Shown here piece by piece: positions 43,944 through 53,114 of a DNA stretch of 64,000 bases. The notes beneath the pieces were generated by a model, which saw only the letters and a list, made by a program, of their open reading frames with translations, made no database searches and had not been told where the DNA came from. The stretch lies in assembly GCA_016699405.1 (NCBI GenBank), contig CP064972.1, forward strand, positions 2,387,501 to 2,451,500. Reading direction: 5' to 3'. The translations under genes and the position numbers were made by a program. Position 1 is the first letter of the stretch; each line of letters opens with the position of its first letter. Source of the DNA: Holophagales bacterium (GTDB lineage Bacteria > Acidobacteriota > Thermoanaerobaculia > Multivoradales > JAGPDF01).

Positions 43944-45752
43944 CTACCGAGTCTTGCCTTCGAGCTCCGCCCAGCGCGCGAAGAGGCGTTCGACCTCGTG
44001 CTGGGCCTCGGCGAGGGCGGCGAAGCGCTGGTGGAGGAGGGGGGCGTCGGTGGCGATGGCGGGGTCCTCGGCGAGGCGGCGCGCCGTCTCGAAGGCCTCC
44101 TCGGCGGCGACCACGGCCGCTTCCATCCCCTCCCACTCGCGTTGCTCGAGATAGGAGAGCCGCCTCGCCTTCGGCCGCTCGGCGGGCGGGGCGGCCTTCG
44201 GCTCGCTGCGCTTCGCCGGTTCGGGGCGCGTGCGCTCGGCCTCCCACTGCGCGTAGTCGGCGAAGAGGCCGGTGCCGCCGCTGCCGTCGAGGGCGAGGAT
44301 GGCGGTCGAGACGCGATCGATCAGGTAGCGATCGTGGGTCACCAGCACCAGCGCTCCGGGGAACTCGCCGAGCGCCTCCTCGAGCACCTCGAGCGTCGGG
44401 ATGTCGAGGTCGTTCGTCGGCTCGTCGAGCACCAGCAGATCGGCGGGGCGCAGCATCAGACGAGCGAGGACGATGCGCGCCTTCTCGCCGCCGGAGAGCT
44501 GACCGACCGGCGTGACGAGCTGCTCCGGCCGGAAGAGGAAGCGCTTCGCCCACGAGGCGACGTGCAGCGAGCGGTCGCGGTAGATGACGCTGTCGCCCTC
44601 CGGAGCGAGGGCACGCTGCAGCGAGACGTTCGGGTCGAGGCTCTCGCGGTTCTGCTCGAAGTAGGCGACGCGCAACTGGTCGGCCTGGAGGATCTCGCCG
44701 GCGTCCGGGGCGAGCTCGCCGATGAGCAGGCGCAGGAGCGTCGTCTTGCCCGAGCCGTTCGGGCCGAGCACGCCGAGCCGCGTGCCCGGGCCGAGGAAGA
44801 GATCGAGGCCGGAGATCAGGCGCCGTCCGCCGAGCGACTTGGCGAGCCCTCGGCACTCCCAGAGTCGCTTGGTCTTGCGCTGCGAGCCGGCGAGCTCGAG
44901 GCCGACGCTGGCCTCGCCGGAGCGCGAGCGGTCGCGGCTCTCGGCGAGCTCGCCGATCAGCCGCTCGGCGTTCTGGATGCGCGCCTTGGCCTTGGTGGTG
45001 CGCGCCTTCGGGCCGCGTCGCAGCCACTCGACTTCGCGGCGCACCAGGTTGGCCAGCGTCTCCTGGTAGGAGGCCTGATTGGCGAGCTGGGCGTCGCGCG
45101 TTTCGAGCAGGTCGGCGTACGAGCCGTCGACTTCGAGCAGGCCGCCGGCGAAGGCGCGGTTGAGCTCGAGCGAGCGGCGCGCCACGTTCTGCAGGAAGTA
45201 GCGGTCGTGGCTCACCGCGAGGAACGCCTTCGGCTCGCTCGCCAGCAGCTCCTCGAGCCAGAGGATCGCCTCGACGTCGAGGTGGTTCGTCGGCTCGTCG
45301 AGCAGCAGGACGTCGGGCTCCCGGGCGATCTCGCGGGCGATCGCCAGGCGCTTGCGCCAGCCGCCGGAGAGCGTCTCCGTGCGCTGCTCACGATCGGCGA
45401 AGCCCGACTTGCCGAGCGCGAGCGCCACCCGCTGGTGCTTCTCGTGCTCCTCGAGGCGGACCTCGCCGGCCACCGCGGCGGCGACCACCTCCTCGACCGT
45501 CAGCCCGGGGGCGAAGACCGGGTCCTGCGGCACGTAGCCGACGCGCACGCCCTTGCGCAGCGCCACCGCGCCGTCGTCCGGCGTCTCGAGCCCGGCGAGG
45601 ATCTTCAGCAGCGTCGACTTGCCGGCGCCGTTCGGGCCGACCATGCCGACATGGTCACCCTCCGCCAGGGTGAAGGTCACCCCTTCGAACAGCGGGCGCG
45701 CGCCGAACCCCTTCGAGACGCCTTCGCAACCGAGCAGGACAGGACGGGCCAT
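43944..45752 (-). CDS. uup: ABC-F family ATPase (Uup-like)
   Basis: 602 residues with two ABC cassettes and no membrane segment. Cassette 1: GPNGAGKST at ~39, LSGGWRKR, LLLDEPTNHLD. Cassette 2: GPNGSGKTT at ~340, LSGGEKAR, LVLDEPTNDLD. The linker between cassettes is basic and helical (P-site interaction motif), and the last ~70 residues form a coiled coil, as in Uup. ABC-F proteins act on ribosomes or, for Uup, influence transposon excision and branched DNA. ATG 45752. The Uup assignment rests on the C-terminal coiled coil. Confidence 0.88.
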   Translation of the reverse strand: MARPVLLGCEGVSKGFGARPLFEGVTFTLAEGDHVGMVGPNGAGKSTLLKILAGLETPDDGAVALRKGVRVGYVPQDPVFAPGLTVEEVVAAAVAGEVRLEEHEKHQRVALALGKSGFADREQRTETLSGGWRKRLAIAREIAREPDVLLLDEPTNHLDVEAILWLEELLASEPKAFLAVSHDRYFLQNVARRSLELNRAFAGGLLEVDGSYADLLETRDAQLANQASYQETLANLVRREVEWLRRGPKARTTKAKARIQNAERLIGELAESRDRSRSGEASVGLELAGSQRKTKRLWECRGLAKSLGGRRLISGLDLFLGPGTRLGVLGPNGSGKTTLLRLLIGELAPDAGEILQADQLRVAYFEQNRESLDPNVSLQRALAPEGDSVIYRDRSLHVASWAKRFLFRPEQLVTPVGQLSGGEKARIVLARLMLRPADLLVLDEPTNDLDIPTLEVLEEALGEFPGALVLVTHDRYLIDRVSTAILALDGSGGTGLFADYAQWEAERTRPEPAKRSEPKAAPPAERPKARRLSYLEQREWEGMEAAVVAAEEAFETARRLAEDPAIATDAPLLHQRFAALAEAQHEVERLFARWAELEGKTR

Positions 45753-45791
45753 GGGCGGGTGATTCTCGCAGATCGCCGGGCGAGCCGGTTC

Positions 45792-47033
45792 CTACAGGAC
45801 CTTCCACCAGGGCGCGGCGAGAACGTCGGGGGCGATCCACTCCAGGCGGCGGCCGGTGTGAAGGAGCAGCCCGGCGCGAGAGCGTTCGCCGTATTCGCGG
45901 CGGAAGGTGCGCAGGTGCCTTGCGTCTCCCAGGCTGGGTCGCCCGGAGCTCTTGACCTCGATCGGCAGCAGACGGCCGCCCGCTTCCACCACGAGGTCGA
46001 CCTCCTCGCCGAGCGTGGTGCGCCAGGTGAAGAGCTCGGCGGCCTCGAGGCGAGCGTCGCGCCAGACGCAGAGGTCGTGCAGGACGAGGTTCTCGAGGTG
46101 GGCCCCGCGCGGCGTCTCCTCGCCGGCGAGGTGGAGGGCGAGCCCGGTGTCGCTCCAGTAGAGCTTGGGGGATTTGACGAGCCGCTTGGTTCGGTTCACC
46201 GCGTAGGCGGGGAGCCGAATCAGCATGTACGAGGTCTCGAGGAGGTTCAGATAGCGGTGTGCGGTCGGTTGGGGCAGGGCCACGTCGCGGCCGAGCTCGG
46301 TCTGGTTCAGAAGCTGGCCGAGCCGCAGACAGGAGGCCTGCATCAGGCGACGAAAGTCCGGCAGGCCTGAGAGCGTCGAGAGGCTGCGCAGGTCGCGCTC
46401 GAGATAGGTCCGGACGTAGCCGTCGAACCAGATCGTGCGCTCGCGCGCAGTGCGCAGGTGGAGCGCCGGCGTCGGGAAGCCGCCGCGCAGCGCGAGGGTC
46501 TTCCAGTCCTCGGGCAGATCGGGTTCGGCAGCGAGGAGGTCGAGCCACTCCTCCTCGCGAGAGGACAGCAATCGGTCCCATAGCCCGGCGCTTCCGAGAC
46601 CGTGCTGCTCGCGTCGGGTCATCGGCCAAAGCGTCAGGTAGGCGGCCCGGCCGGCGAGCGACTCGGAAACCTGGCTCATCAGCAGTAGGTTGGCGGAGCC
46701 GGTGAGCAGGAACTGCCCGGAGCGGCGACGCCGGTCGATGGCGCGCTTGACCGCCCGCAGGATCTCCGGTTCGCGCTGGACCTCGTCGAGCGTGACCGGG
46801 GCGTCGCCGCCGACCAAAGCGTCGGGGTCGCGCCGTGCGGTGCGGGAGACCTCGAGATCATCGAAGGTCGAGTAGCGTCGCGGCGCGAGCGCGCGGTCCT
46901 GGGCGAGGGTGCTCTTGCCGGTCTGCCGCGCTCCCGTGAGCACCACCGCCGGCATCGTCGCCAACCGCTCTCCCAGGCTCACGGCCGCCAGCCGGGGAAG
47001 TGCGAGATCATTCACGTCTTGAATGATATTCAT
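45792..47033 (-). CDS. AAA_14/DUF4143 ATP-binding protein
   Basis: 413 residues. The N-terminal AAA domain has Walker A GARQTGKST (~33-41), Walker B-type VTLDEVQ (~80) and sensor GSANLLL. The C-terminal DUF4143 half ends in a PD-(D/E)xK-like motif, GEEVDLVVE then IEVKSSGRPS. Such proteins are common, mobile and suspected of DNA-related or toxin-like roles, but no function is proven. A palindromic operator-like sequence spans the ATG at 47033, so the N-terminal residues MNIIQDVND are partly dictated by it, which suggests autoregulation. Confidence 0.85.
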   Translation of the reverse strand: MNIIQDVNDLALPRLAAVSLGERLATMPAVVLTGARQTGKSTLAQDRALAPRRYSTFDDLEVSRTARRDPDALVGGDAPVTLDEVQREPEILRAVKRAIDRRRRSGQFLLTGSANLLLMSQVSESLAGRAAYLTLWPMTRREQHGLGSAGLWDRLLSSREEEWLDLLAAEPDLPEDWKTLALRGGFPTPALHLRTARERTIWFDGYVRTYLERDLRSLSTLSGLPDFRRLMQASCLRLGQLLNQTELGRDVALPQPTAHRYLNLLETSYMLIRLPAYAVNRTKRLVKSPKLYWSDTGLALHLAGEETPRGAHLENLVLHDLCVWRDARLEAAELFTWRTTLGEEVDLVVEAGGRLLPIEVKSSGRPSLGDARHLRTFRREYGERSRAGLLLHTGRRLEWIAPDVLAAPWWKVL

Positions 47034-47048
47034 TCATCTCGTGAATGA
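47008..47048. promoter_or_regulatory. double palindrome over the DUF4143 start codon
   Basis: TCATTCACGTCTTGAATGA (47008-47026) and TTCATTCATCTCGTGAATGA (47029-47048) are mutual inverted repeats, and each half is itself an imperfect TCATTC/GAATGA palindrome. The AT-rich block stands out in this GC-rich DNA. A repressor dimer pair could bind here and block both transcription and translation of the gene starting at 47033. Confidence 0.55.
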
Positions 47049-47256
47049 CAAGGCGAGCGCGGCGTGGCCTGGCAACCCTGGGCTCAGCGCCGCTCCTGCC
47101 GGAGCGCCTTCGGCGCCACGCCTGACCAGGCCCGCTCGAGGAGGTCCGAGAGGCCTCGCGCATCACCGCGGGGAGGCGAACGAGGATGGCGGGGTGCCCC
47201 GCGTGGTGGTCGCCGCGCCGGAACACGCCGGCGATTCTCGCCGATCTCCCGCCACC

Positions 47257-49598
47257 CTAGGGTGCCAGCCCCTTCCCGATGACCTCGATCTCGGCGAGGA
47301 CGGCGATCGCCATGCCGTAGAAGGTGCCGGAGACGTTGTCGAGGCGGACCTCGACGGCGCGGGCGGGGACGTCGGTGAAGGCGACGTCGGTGCCGGCGAC
47401 GGCGAGGGCGGCGCTGCCGGAGGTGGCGGCGAGCTGGGTGGCGGCGGCGTCGCCGTAGAGGCGAACCGTCGTGCTCTCGACCTGGATGGTCGAGCTCGCC
47501 GCGTCGCCGAAGCGCGGGTTGTAGAGCCGCACGGTGCGCACCGCGATCGTTACCGGGAAGGTGAGGCACACCCACTGGCCGTCTTGCGACTGGCCGTTGG
47601 CCGAGCCCCAGTAGCGCCAGATCTCGCCCTTCTGCACGCGGCGGTCGGTCACGCCGAGGTTCTGATTCGCGTCGCGCGTCGAAGAGACCGTCACCGCCGC
47701 GCCGGGGGCGAGGTTCGACCACTTCGCGGCTTCGGCATTCGGTGGCGGCGGGATCTCGGTGTGTCCGGCGTGACAGCCGACGCACGAGGCGGTGATCCCG
47801 GGGCGCCCGTAGTTCATGCCGGCGACGTGCGCCGCACCGCCGCCGCGGGTGGGCGGCACGCCGGCGGGGCCGCGCAACTGCTCGAAGAGCGGCACGTGCG
47901 CAGGGGCGAGGTGGGCCACCGACCCGTCGGCGGCCACCGGTGCCTCGGCGAGCAGGACCGGCCAGTCGAGGTTGGGGAACGAGCCCGGGCTGGTGCGCTG
48001 GTGGTCGAGGAAGAAGCGGATCGTCGTCGCCGAGCCGACCGCCGGCGCCGAGACGATCTCCTGATCCACCGCGCCATTGGCGTAGACGTTCAGCGCGTCG
48101 AAGACGAACGAGCCGCCGGTGTCGTAGGGCGGGCTCTCGCCCGGCGGCAGGAGCGACGGGTTCTGCGCCGGGGCGAGCTGGTCCTGGAGCACCGGCGGCA
48201 CGCCGCGGGGCGCGAGGAGACGGGCGCGCAGCTCCGTCGTGCCGGTCGCGTCGTGCAGCGCCACGCGATTGCTGCCGTCGGCGTTCATCAGGTAGAGGCC
48301 GTAGTCCTGGTTCACGTCGGCGGCGCGGGAAAAGGCGATGCGACCGTCCGGCAGGACCGCCGGCTCGCTCGCGTACTCGCCGTTGAAGACCCCGTAGGAA
48401 CAGTCGTCGGGGCTCGGGCAGTGCACGTAGTCGAGGGTCATCGAGGTGACGCCGGCGATCGCCTGGTAGGGCAGCGCGCCGCGCCGGTAGCGGCGCAGAC
48501 CGCCGAAGCCGGCCGCCTCCGTCATGTTGAACATCGGGAAAAATTGGCGACGAACGAGCCGTCGGGAGCGAACGCGCCGCCGTAGACGTGATTGCTCGCC
48601 TCGTCGCGGAAGCGTCCGGTCCACATCGCGAGGCCGGTGCCGTCGGGGCGGATCGTCGCCGCCTGCCAGGCGTTGCGGAAGAGCGCGTCGGGGCCGCCGA
48701 CGTGATTGCTGCGGTCGGTGGTGAGACCGTCCTTGATCTGCCAGCCGCCGTTCGGGTCGGCGACCGTCGAGAGGTCGTTCGTGGCGAAGCGGTGGTTGCG
48801 CCACCAGCGCGAAAAGAAGATCTGCCCCGTCGCCGGCTCGATCAACGGTCGATCGGCGCCGTTGCGCTCGGAGGTGATGCGGTGGAGGTTCGAGCCGTCG
48901 GCGTCGACGACGTGGAGGTTGCTCGCGCGCACCCCGGAGTAGTGGCCCCGGGCTCGCCAGCGCGTCGACGAGAAGACGATCCTGCCGTCCGGCAACCAGG
49001 CCGGATCGGTGTCGTCGTAGGCACCGAAGCCGCCGGCCGCCGCGCCGAACTGCGAGAGGTCGAGGTCGTCCTCGTCGGAGCGGGTGATCGGTCGCAGATT
49101 CGTCCCGTCGCTGCGGATGGCGTAGATCCGCCAGGCTCCGGGGTCGTTGACCGGGCCGAGGTCGTAGCTGCCCTGGGGAAGTCCGGCGAAGACGATCTCG
49201 TGACCGTCCCACGAGACGTCGGGGGCGTTGACGTCGACGAGGAAGTACGGGGCGGTCGGGTTGCTGCCGTCGACCAGGGTGGCGAGCGTGCCGTCCGGGC
49301 GTCGAATCCGCAGGCGGCCGGGCGCGGCGACGCGAAAGCGGCTGTGGGCGCCGACCCCCGGCTGGGCCCGAGGAACCGACCAGTAGACGGTGCCCTCGTC
49401 GGGGATTTGCCGCGAGACGAAGACGAGCGCCGGCGTGCAGAGCGTCGGATGGGCGACCCAGCCGCAGAGCGAGGCGCTCTCGAAGTCGTCGCGGAAGAGC
49501 GACCCCTGGGCCGGGGCACCCGAGGGGAGGCCGAGCGCCAGGGCGATGCACACGCATGCGGAAAGCCCGAGCCGGAATCGGAAGGATCGGCTGCGCAT
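47257..49598 (-). pseudogene. exported PD40-propeller/CxxCH protein, one frameshift
   Basis: ATG 49598 (GAGGAG upstream) opens a signal peptide and a short DDFESASLCGW motif, then WD40-like TolB repeats (LPDGRIVFSSTRW, FSRWWRNHRF). The frame stops at 48522 just after VANFSRCST. The continuation FPMFNMTEAAGFGGL is in another frame and holds more PD40 repeats (LPDGRIAFSRAAD), a single heme-binding CVGCHAGH, and a C-terminal discoidin-like domain. The shift lies in a run of five T on the coding strand (48539-48543); six T would restore one ~780-residue protein. A -1 slip there is also conceivable. Extracytoplasmic, possibly electron-transfer linked. Confidence 0.75.
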
Positions 49599-49782
49599 CG
49601 GTCGTCTCCTCGGAAGCGGCGACAGGCTAGCGACGATTCCGGGCGGTCTCCATGGACCGCTGCACTCGCACGGGGCGGAACCTGCCCCGGGTCGGTGCGC
49701 CAGCTCGGCAGAGATCTCGACGCTCTGGGGGGAGACGAGGCGGGCTCGAGGATGCGAGAATTCCAGGAGCGTAGGAGTCCTG

Positions 49783-51045
49783 ATGTCTCCGATCTCGTCG
49801 ATCGTCTCTGGCGCCTCGAGCGTATCGACCCCCCGCACGACCGCGACTCCTTCGCGACCCTCCCCGGCGCTCGAACGTGTGGGTGTCGGAGGGCGCCTCT
49901 CTCTCCTCGTCAAGCCCGTCGGAGACGCCTGCAACCTCGCTTGCAGCTACTGCTTCTACCGGGGCGCCGGTCCCGCGGGGGGCGAGGTGCCGCCGCGCAT
50001 GCCGGAGTCGGTCCTCGCCGCGCTCCTTGCCCAGGCGCTCCGGCCCGGCGGCGCGGCGACGGTCGAGCTCGCCTGGCAGGGGGGCGAGCCGCTGCTGATG
50101 GGCGCACCCTTCTTCCGCCGCGTCTTCGAGCTGCAACGCCGGCTCTGCCCGCGCGGCGTCACGCTGGTCCACACGATCCAGACGAACGGGCAGTTGCTCG
50201 ACGAAGAGCTCTGCGAGCTCTTCGCGGCGCACCGCTGTCTGGTCGGCTTGAGCATCGACGGGCCGGCCGATCTCCACGATGCGTACCGCACGACGCTGCG
50301 GGGTCACGGGAGCCATGCGGCCGTGGTGCGAGCCGCTCGACGGCTGGTGCGCGCCGGTGTCGACACCAACGCGTTGATCGCGGTGCACGCACGGAACCAG
50401 GACCATCCGGAGGCCGTCTATGGCCACGTGGTCGACGAGCTCGGGATCCGGCATCTGCAGATCGTGCCGGTGGCAGGTCGCCCGGACGTCGATGACGCGT
50501 TCGCGGTCGACCCGGAACGCTTCGGCGCTTTCCTGACGGGCCTGCTGCGCGCCTGGGAGGCCCGCGACGTGGGACGCGTCTTCATCCAGCCGATCGAGGC
50601 GGTGGCGGCGCTCCTGGGAGGAGAGGACGGCGGTCTCTGCACGGCGGCGCGCACCTGCGGCCTCAACCCCGTCGTCGAGCGCAACGGCGACGTTTTCGCC
50701 TGCGACCACTTCGTCGACCGGCCTCACCGCCTCGGCAATCTGCTCGAGACGCCGCTTCTCGAGCTGGTGCTCGGGGCGCGGCAGCGCGAGTTCGGGCTAG
50801 CCAAACGCCACGGGTTGCCGTCGGACTGCCGCGCCTGCTCCCTGCTCGCGCTCTGCGGCGGCGGATGCCCGAAGGACCGTCCGCCGCGCACCGGCGAGGC
50901 GATCGACCGGCCGAGCATCCTCTGTGCCGGCTATCGACGCTTCCTCACCGAGGCGATCCCGACGCTGACCCGCCTCGCGGCCGGGCCGCTCCCGGCCGGC
51001 GCCGACGTTCACCTCTCCGCGATCGAGCTCCGGAGCCCACGATGA
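49783..51045 (+). CDS. radical SAM sulfatase maturase (anSME-like)
   Basis: 420 residues from ATG 49783 (TAGGAG upstream). The radical-SAM cluster is CNLACSYC (Cys 50, 54, 57). TIQTNGQLLDEELC and GLSIDGPADLHDAYR are typical of anaerobic sulfatase-maturing enzymes. The C-terminal SPASM/auxiliary-cluster cysteines are present: CTAARTCGLNPVVERNGDVFACDHFV and CRACSLLALCGGGCPKD. Such enzymes oxidise a Cys or Ser in sulfatases to formylglycine. Its stop overlaps the ATG of the sulfatase that follows, which has a Cys-type target motif, so the partner assignment is strong. Confidence 0.92.
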   Translation: MSPISSIVSGASSVSTPRTTATPSRPSPALERVGVGGRLSLLVKPVGDACNLACSYCFYRGAGPAGGEVPPRMPESVLAALLAQALRPGGAATVELAWQGGEPLLMGAPFFRRVFELQRRLCPRGVTLVHTIQTNGQLLDEELCELFAAHRCLVGLSIDGPADLHDAYRTTLRGHGSHAAVVRAARRLVRAGVDTNALIAVHARNQDHPEAVYGHVVDELGIRHLQIVPVAGRPDVDDAFAVDPERFGAFLTGLLRAWEARDVGRVFIQPIEAVAALLGGEDGGLCTAARTCGLNPVVERNGDVFACDHFVDRPHRLGNLLETPLLELVLGARQREFGLAKRHGLPSDCRACSLLALCGGGCPKDRPPRTGEAIDRPSILCAGYRRFLTEAIPTLTRLAAGPLPAGADVHLSAIELRSPR

Positions 51046-52739
51046 GTGACACCCCCGATCGCCAGCCAGCTCTCATGCTGACCCGCAGCGAATTCGTGCG
51101 GCTCGGTGCCGCCGCGGCAGCTGCCCGATTCGTCGTCGGCAGCGGGTCGACCGGCGTGGCGAGGGCCGACCACGGCGGCCCGGGCGCGCCACCCGCCGCC
51201 CTGCCGCAGCATCCCGACCTGCTGATCCTCGTCACCGACCAGACGCGCGAGTTCATGCACTGGCCCGACAACTGGGTGGAGACCTACCTGCCGAACGAGC
51301 TGCGCCTGGTGGCCAAGGGGCTGACCTTCCGCCGCTGCTTCGCCAATGCGGCGATGTGCTCGCCGAGCCGCGCGACGCTCTTCACCGGGCTCTATCCGAC
51401 CCAGCACGGCGTCCAGCGCACGCTCACTTACGGCGGGTCGCGCTCGGGCGAGGAGGTACCGCTCTCGGCCTCGCTCCCGAACCTGGCCAAGATGCTCGCC
51501 GCCACCGGCTACCACGTCGTGCTCAAGGGCAAGTGGCACCTGAGCAAGCACGCCGACGGCAATCCGCCCGACGCCACCGACGTCGCCGCCTTCGGTTTCC
51601 AGGAGTGGGTGCCGACGACCGCCGGCGAGGGGCTCGAGCTCTCCGACTTCGGCGGCGGCTGCGCCGACAACGACAGCGACACGATCACCCAGGCGATCCA
51701 GTTCCTCGAGACCCAGAAGGTCCCCGGCCGCACGACGCCGTTCTGCCTCGTCGTCTCGCTCGCCAACCCGCACGACGTGCTGAGCTATCCGCGCACCTGG
51801 GACAGCGTCGACCCCGACACCGGCTGCGACAACTATGCGCAGACCGCGCAGTTCAACCTCGGCATCAGCGTGCCGCCGAGCTACGACAGCGACGATCTCT
51901 CGCTGAAGCCGACGGCGCAGGCGCAGTCGCTCGACCTCTACGCCGCCGGGCTCGGCGTCCTCACGACGCCGCAACGGCGCCACGACTACGTCAATTTCCT
52001 CGGCTACCTGCACCACCTGGTCGACGGCCAGATCGGTCAGCTGCTCGACGCTCTCGGGTCGCTGAGCGCGAACACGGTGATCCTCCGCACGTCGGATCAC
52101 GGGGAGATGGGGCTCGCCCACGGCGGGCTGCGGCAGAAGATGTTCAACTGCTACGAGGAGACGATGCGGATCCGCATGGTGGTCTCCAATCCGCAGCTCT
52201 TCCCCGACCCCGTGTCGACCGATGCCCTCGCCGCCCTCGTCGACCTGCTGCCGACCGTGGCCGCGATCGCCCACGTCGCCCCGGCGAACGTGCCGTTCCA
52301 CTCCGGCGTCGACCTGACCCCGCTCTTCACCGATCCGGCGGCGACCATCCAGAACGTGGTGATCTTCACCTTCGACGACGACCAGGCGGGGACCGCCAAC
52401 GGCCAGACGACGGTCACCCAGCCGAACCACATCCGCGCCATCCGCGTCGACGACGACTTCGGGCAGTGGAAGTACGGGCGCTACTTCGACCCCGCGGGCG
52501 TGGCCGCCGACCAGATCGAGATGTACCACCTCGTCGACTCGGCGGGAGCGCCCGTCGACCCGGACGAGCTCGACAATCTGGGCAACCCCGCGAGCCCCAA
52601 CTACGTCGCCTACCAGACCCACCGCGACCGTCTCGCCGCGCTTCTCGCTGCCGTCGAAGTCGACCCGCTCGGGGTGATCCACCGCGACGGCTTCGAGGGG
52701 GGAGCGACCACCGCCTGGAACGGCGGGGTGAGGCCGTGA
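51042..52739 (+). CDS. exported sulfatase, Cys-type, with C-terminal DGFE-type tag
   Basis: 565 residues, ATG 51042 overlapping the maturase stop. The N-terminus looks like a twin-arginine-type leader (LTRSEFVRLGAAAAAARFVVG), but the second Arg is missing, so the export route is unsure. The alkaline-phosphatase-like core has LLILVTDQTREF, the maturation motif CSPSRATLFTG (Cys 106), GYHVVLKGKWHLSKH and ILRTSDHGEMGLAHGG. Activity requires conversion of Cys 106 to formylglycine, presumably by the adjacent maturase. The last 18 residues read HRDGFEGGATTAWNGGVR. The substrate, such as a sulfated glycan, is unknown. Confidence 0.92.
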   Translation: MSDTPDRQPALMLTRSEFVRLGAAAAAARFVVGSGSTGVARADHGGPGAPPAALPQHPDLLILVTDQTREFMHWPDNWVETYLPNELRLVAKGLTFRRCFANAAMCSPSRATLFTGLYPTQHGVQRTLTYGGSRSGEEVPLSASLPNLAKMLAATGYHVVLKGKWHLSKHADGNPPDATDVAAFGFQEWVPTTAGEGLELSDFGGGCADNDSDTITQAIQFLETQKVPGRTTPFCLVVSLANPHDVLSYPRTWDSVDPDTGCDNYAQTAQFNLGISVPPSYDSDDLSLKPTAQAQSLDLYAAGLGVLTTPQRRHDYVNFLGYLHHLVDGQIGQLLDALGSLSANTVILRTSDHGEMGLAHGGLRQKMFNCYEETMRIRMVVSNPQLFPDPVSTDALAALVDLLPTVAAIAHVAPANVPFHSGVDLTPLFTDPAATIQNVVIFTFDDDQAGTANGQTTVTQPNHIRAIRVDDDFGQWKYGRYFDPAGVAADQIEMYHLVDSAGAPVDPDELDNLGNPASPNYVAYQTHRDRLAALLAAVEVDPLGVIHRDGFEGGATTAWNGGVRP

Positions 52740-52763
52740 GCGAAGCCCGGTAGAGTCTCCGTC

Positions 52764-53114
52764 ATGCCGACCCCCTCCGGCCGCCTCGTCTACGCCACCG
52801 ACAAGGGACGCACCTGCCCGAAGTGCGGCTGGCCGGAGAAGGACTGCCGCTGCTCGTCCCGATTCGACGAGGCGGTGCCGGCCAAGATCGTCGCGCGACT
52901 GCGGGTGGAGAAGGCCGGCCGCGGCGGCAAGACGGTGACCGTCGTCGACTCCCTGCCGCGCAACGACGCATTCCTCAAGCAGACGCTCGGCGAGCTCAAG
53001 CGCGCTTGCGGCGCCGGCGGCACGGCGGGCGAGGGCGCGCTCGAGATCCAGGGCGACCATCGCGACGCGCTCCGCCTCCTGCTGCAGAAGAAGGGCTGGA
53101 CGGTGAAGGGATGA
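52764..53114 (+). CDS. SUI1/YciH-family translation factor
   Basis: 116 residues. The N-terminus has Cys pairs (CPKCGWPEKDCRC, ~18-30) found in the bacterial/archaeal subgroup, followed by the SUI1 fold: VEKAGRGGKTVTVVDSLP at ~50 and LKRACGAGGTAGEGALEIQGDHRD, ending LLLQKKGWTVKG. Relatives (eIF1, YciH) affect start-codon choice. TAGAGT lies seven bases before the ATG, hinting at a leaderless transcript. Its TGA overlaps the ATG of the diguanylate cyclase. Confidence 0.92.
   Translation: MPTPSGRLVYATDKGRTCPKCGWPEKDCRCSSRFDEAVPAKIVARLRVEKAGRGGKTVTVVDSLPRNDAFLKQTLGELKRACGAGGTAGEGALEIQGDHRDALRLLLQKKGWTVKG

Noticed and set aside
43797..46370. An 857-codon plus-strand open frame
   Set aside because: Fully antisense to the ABC-F ATPase and part of the DUF4143 gene, with no motif of its own.
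47049..47256. Inverted repeats near 47060-47121 as a small RNA gene
   Set aside because: GGCGTGGC and GCCACGCC can pair, but GC-rich DNA gives such stems often and there is no promoter or terminator to support a gene.
51009..53060. A 683-codon minus-strand open frame
   Set aside because: Antisense to the sulfatase and SUI1 genes, both clearly real on the plus strand.
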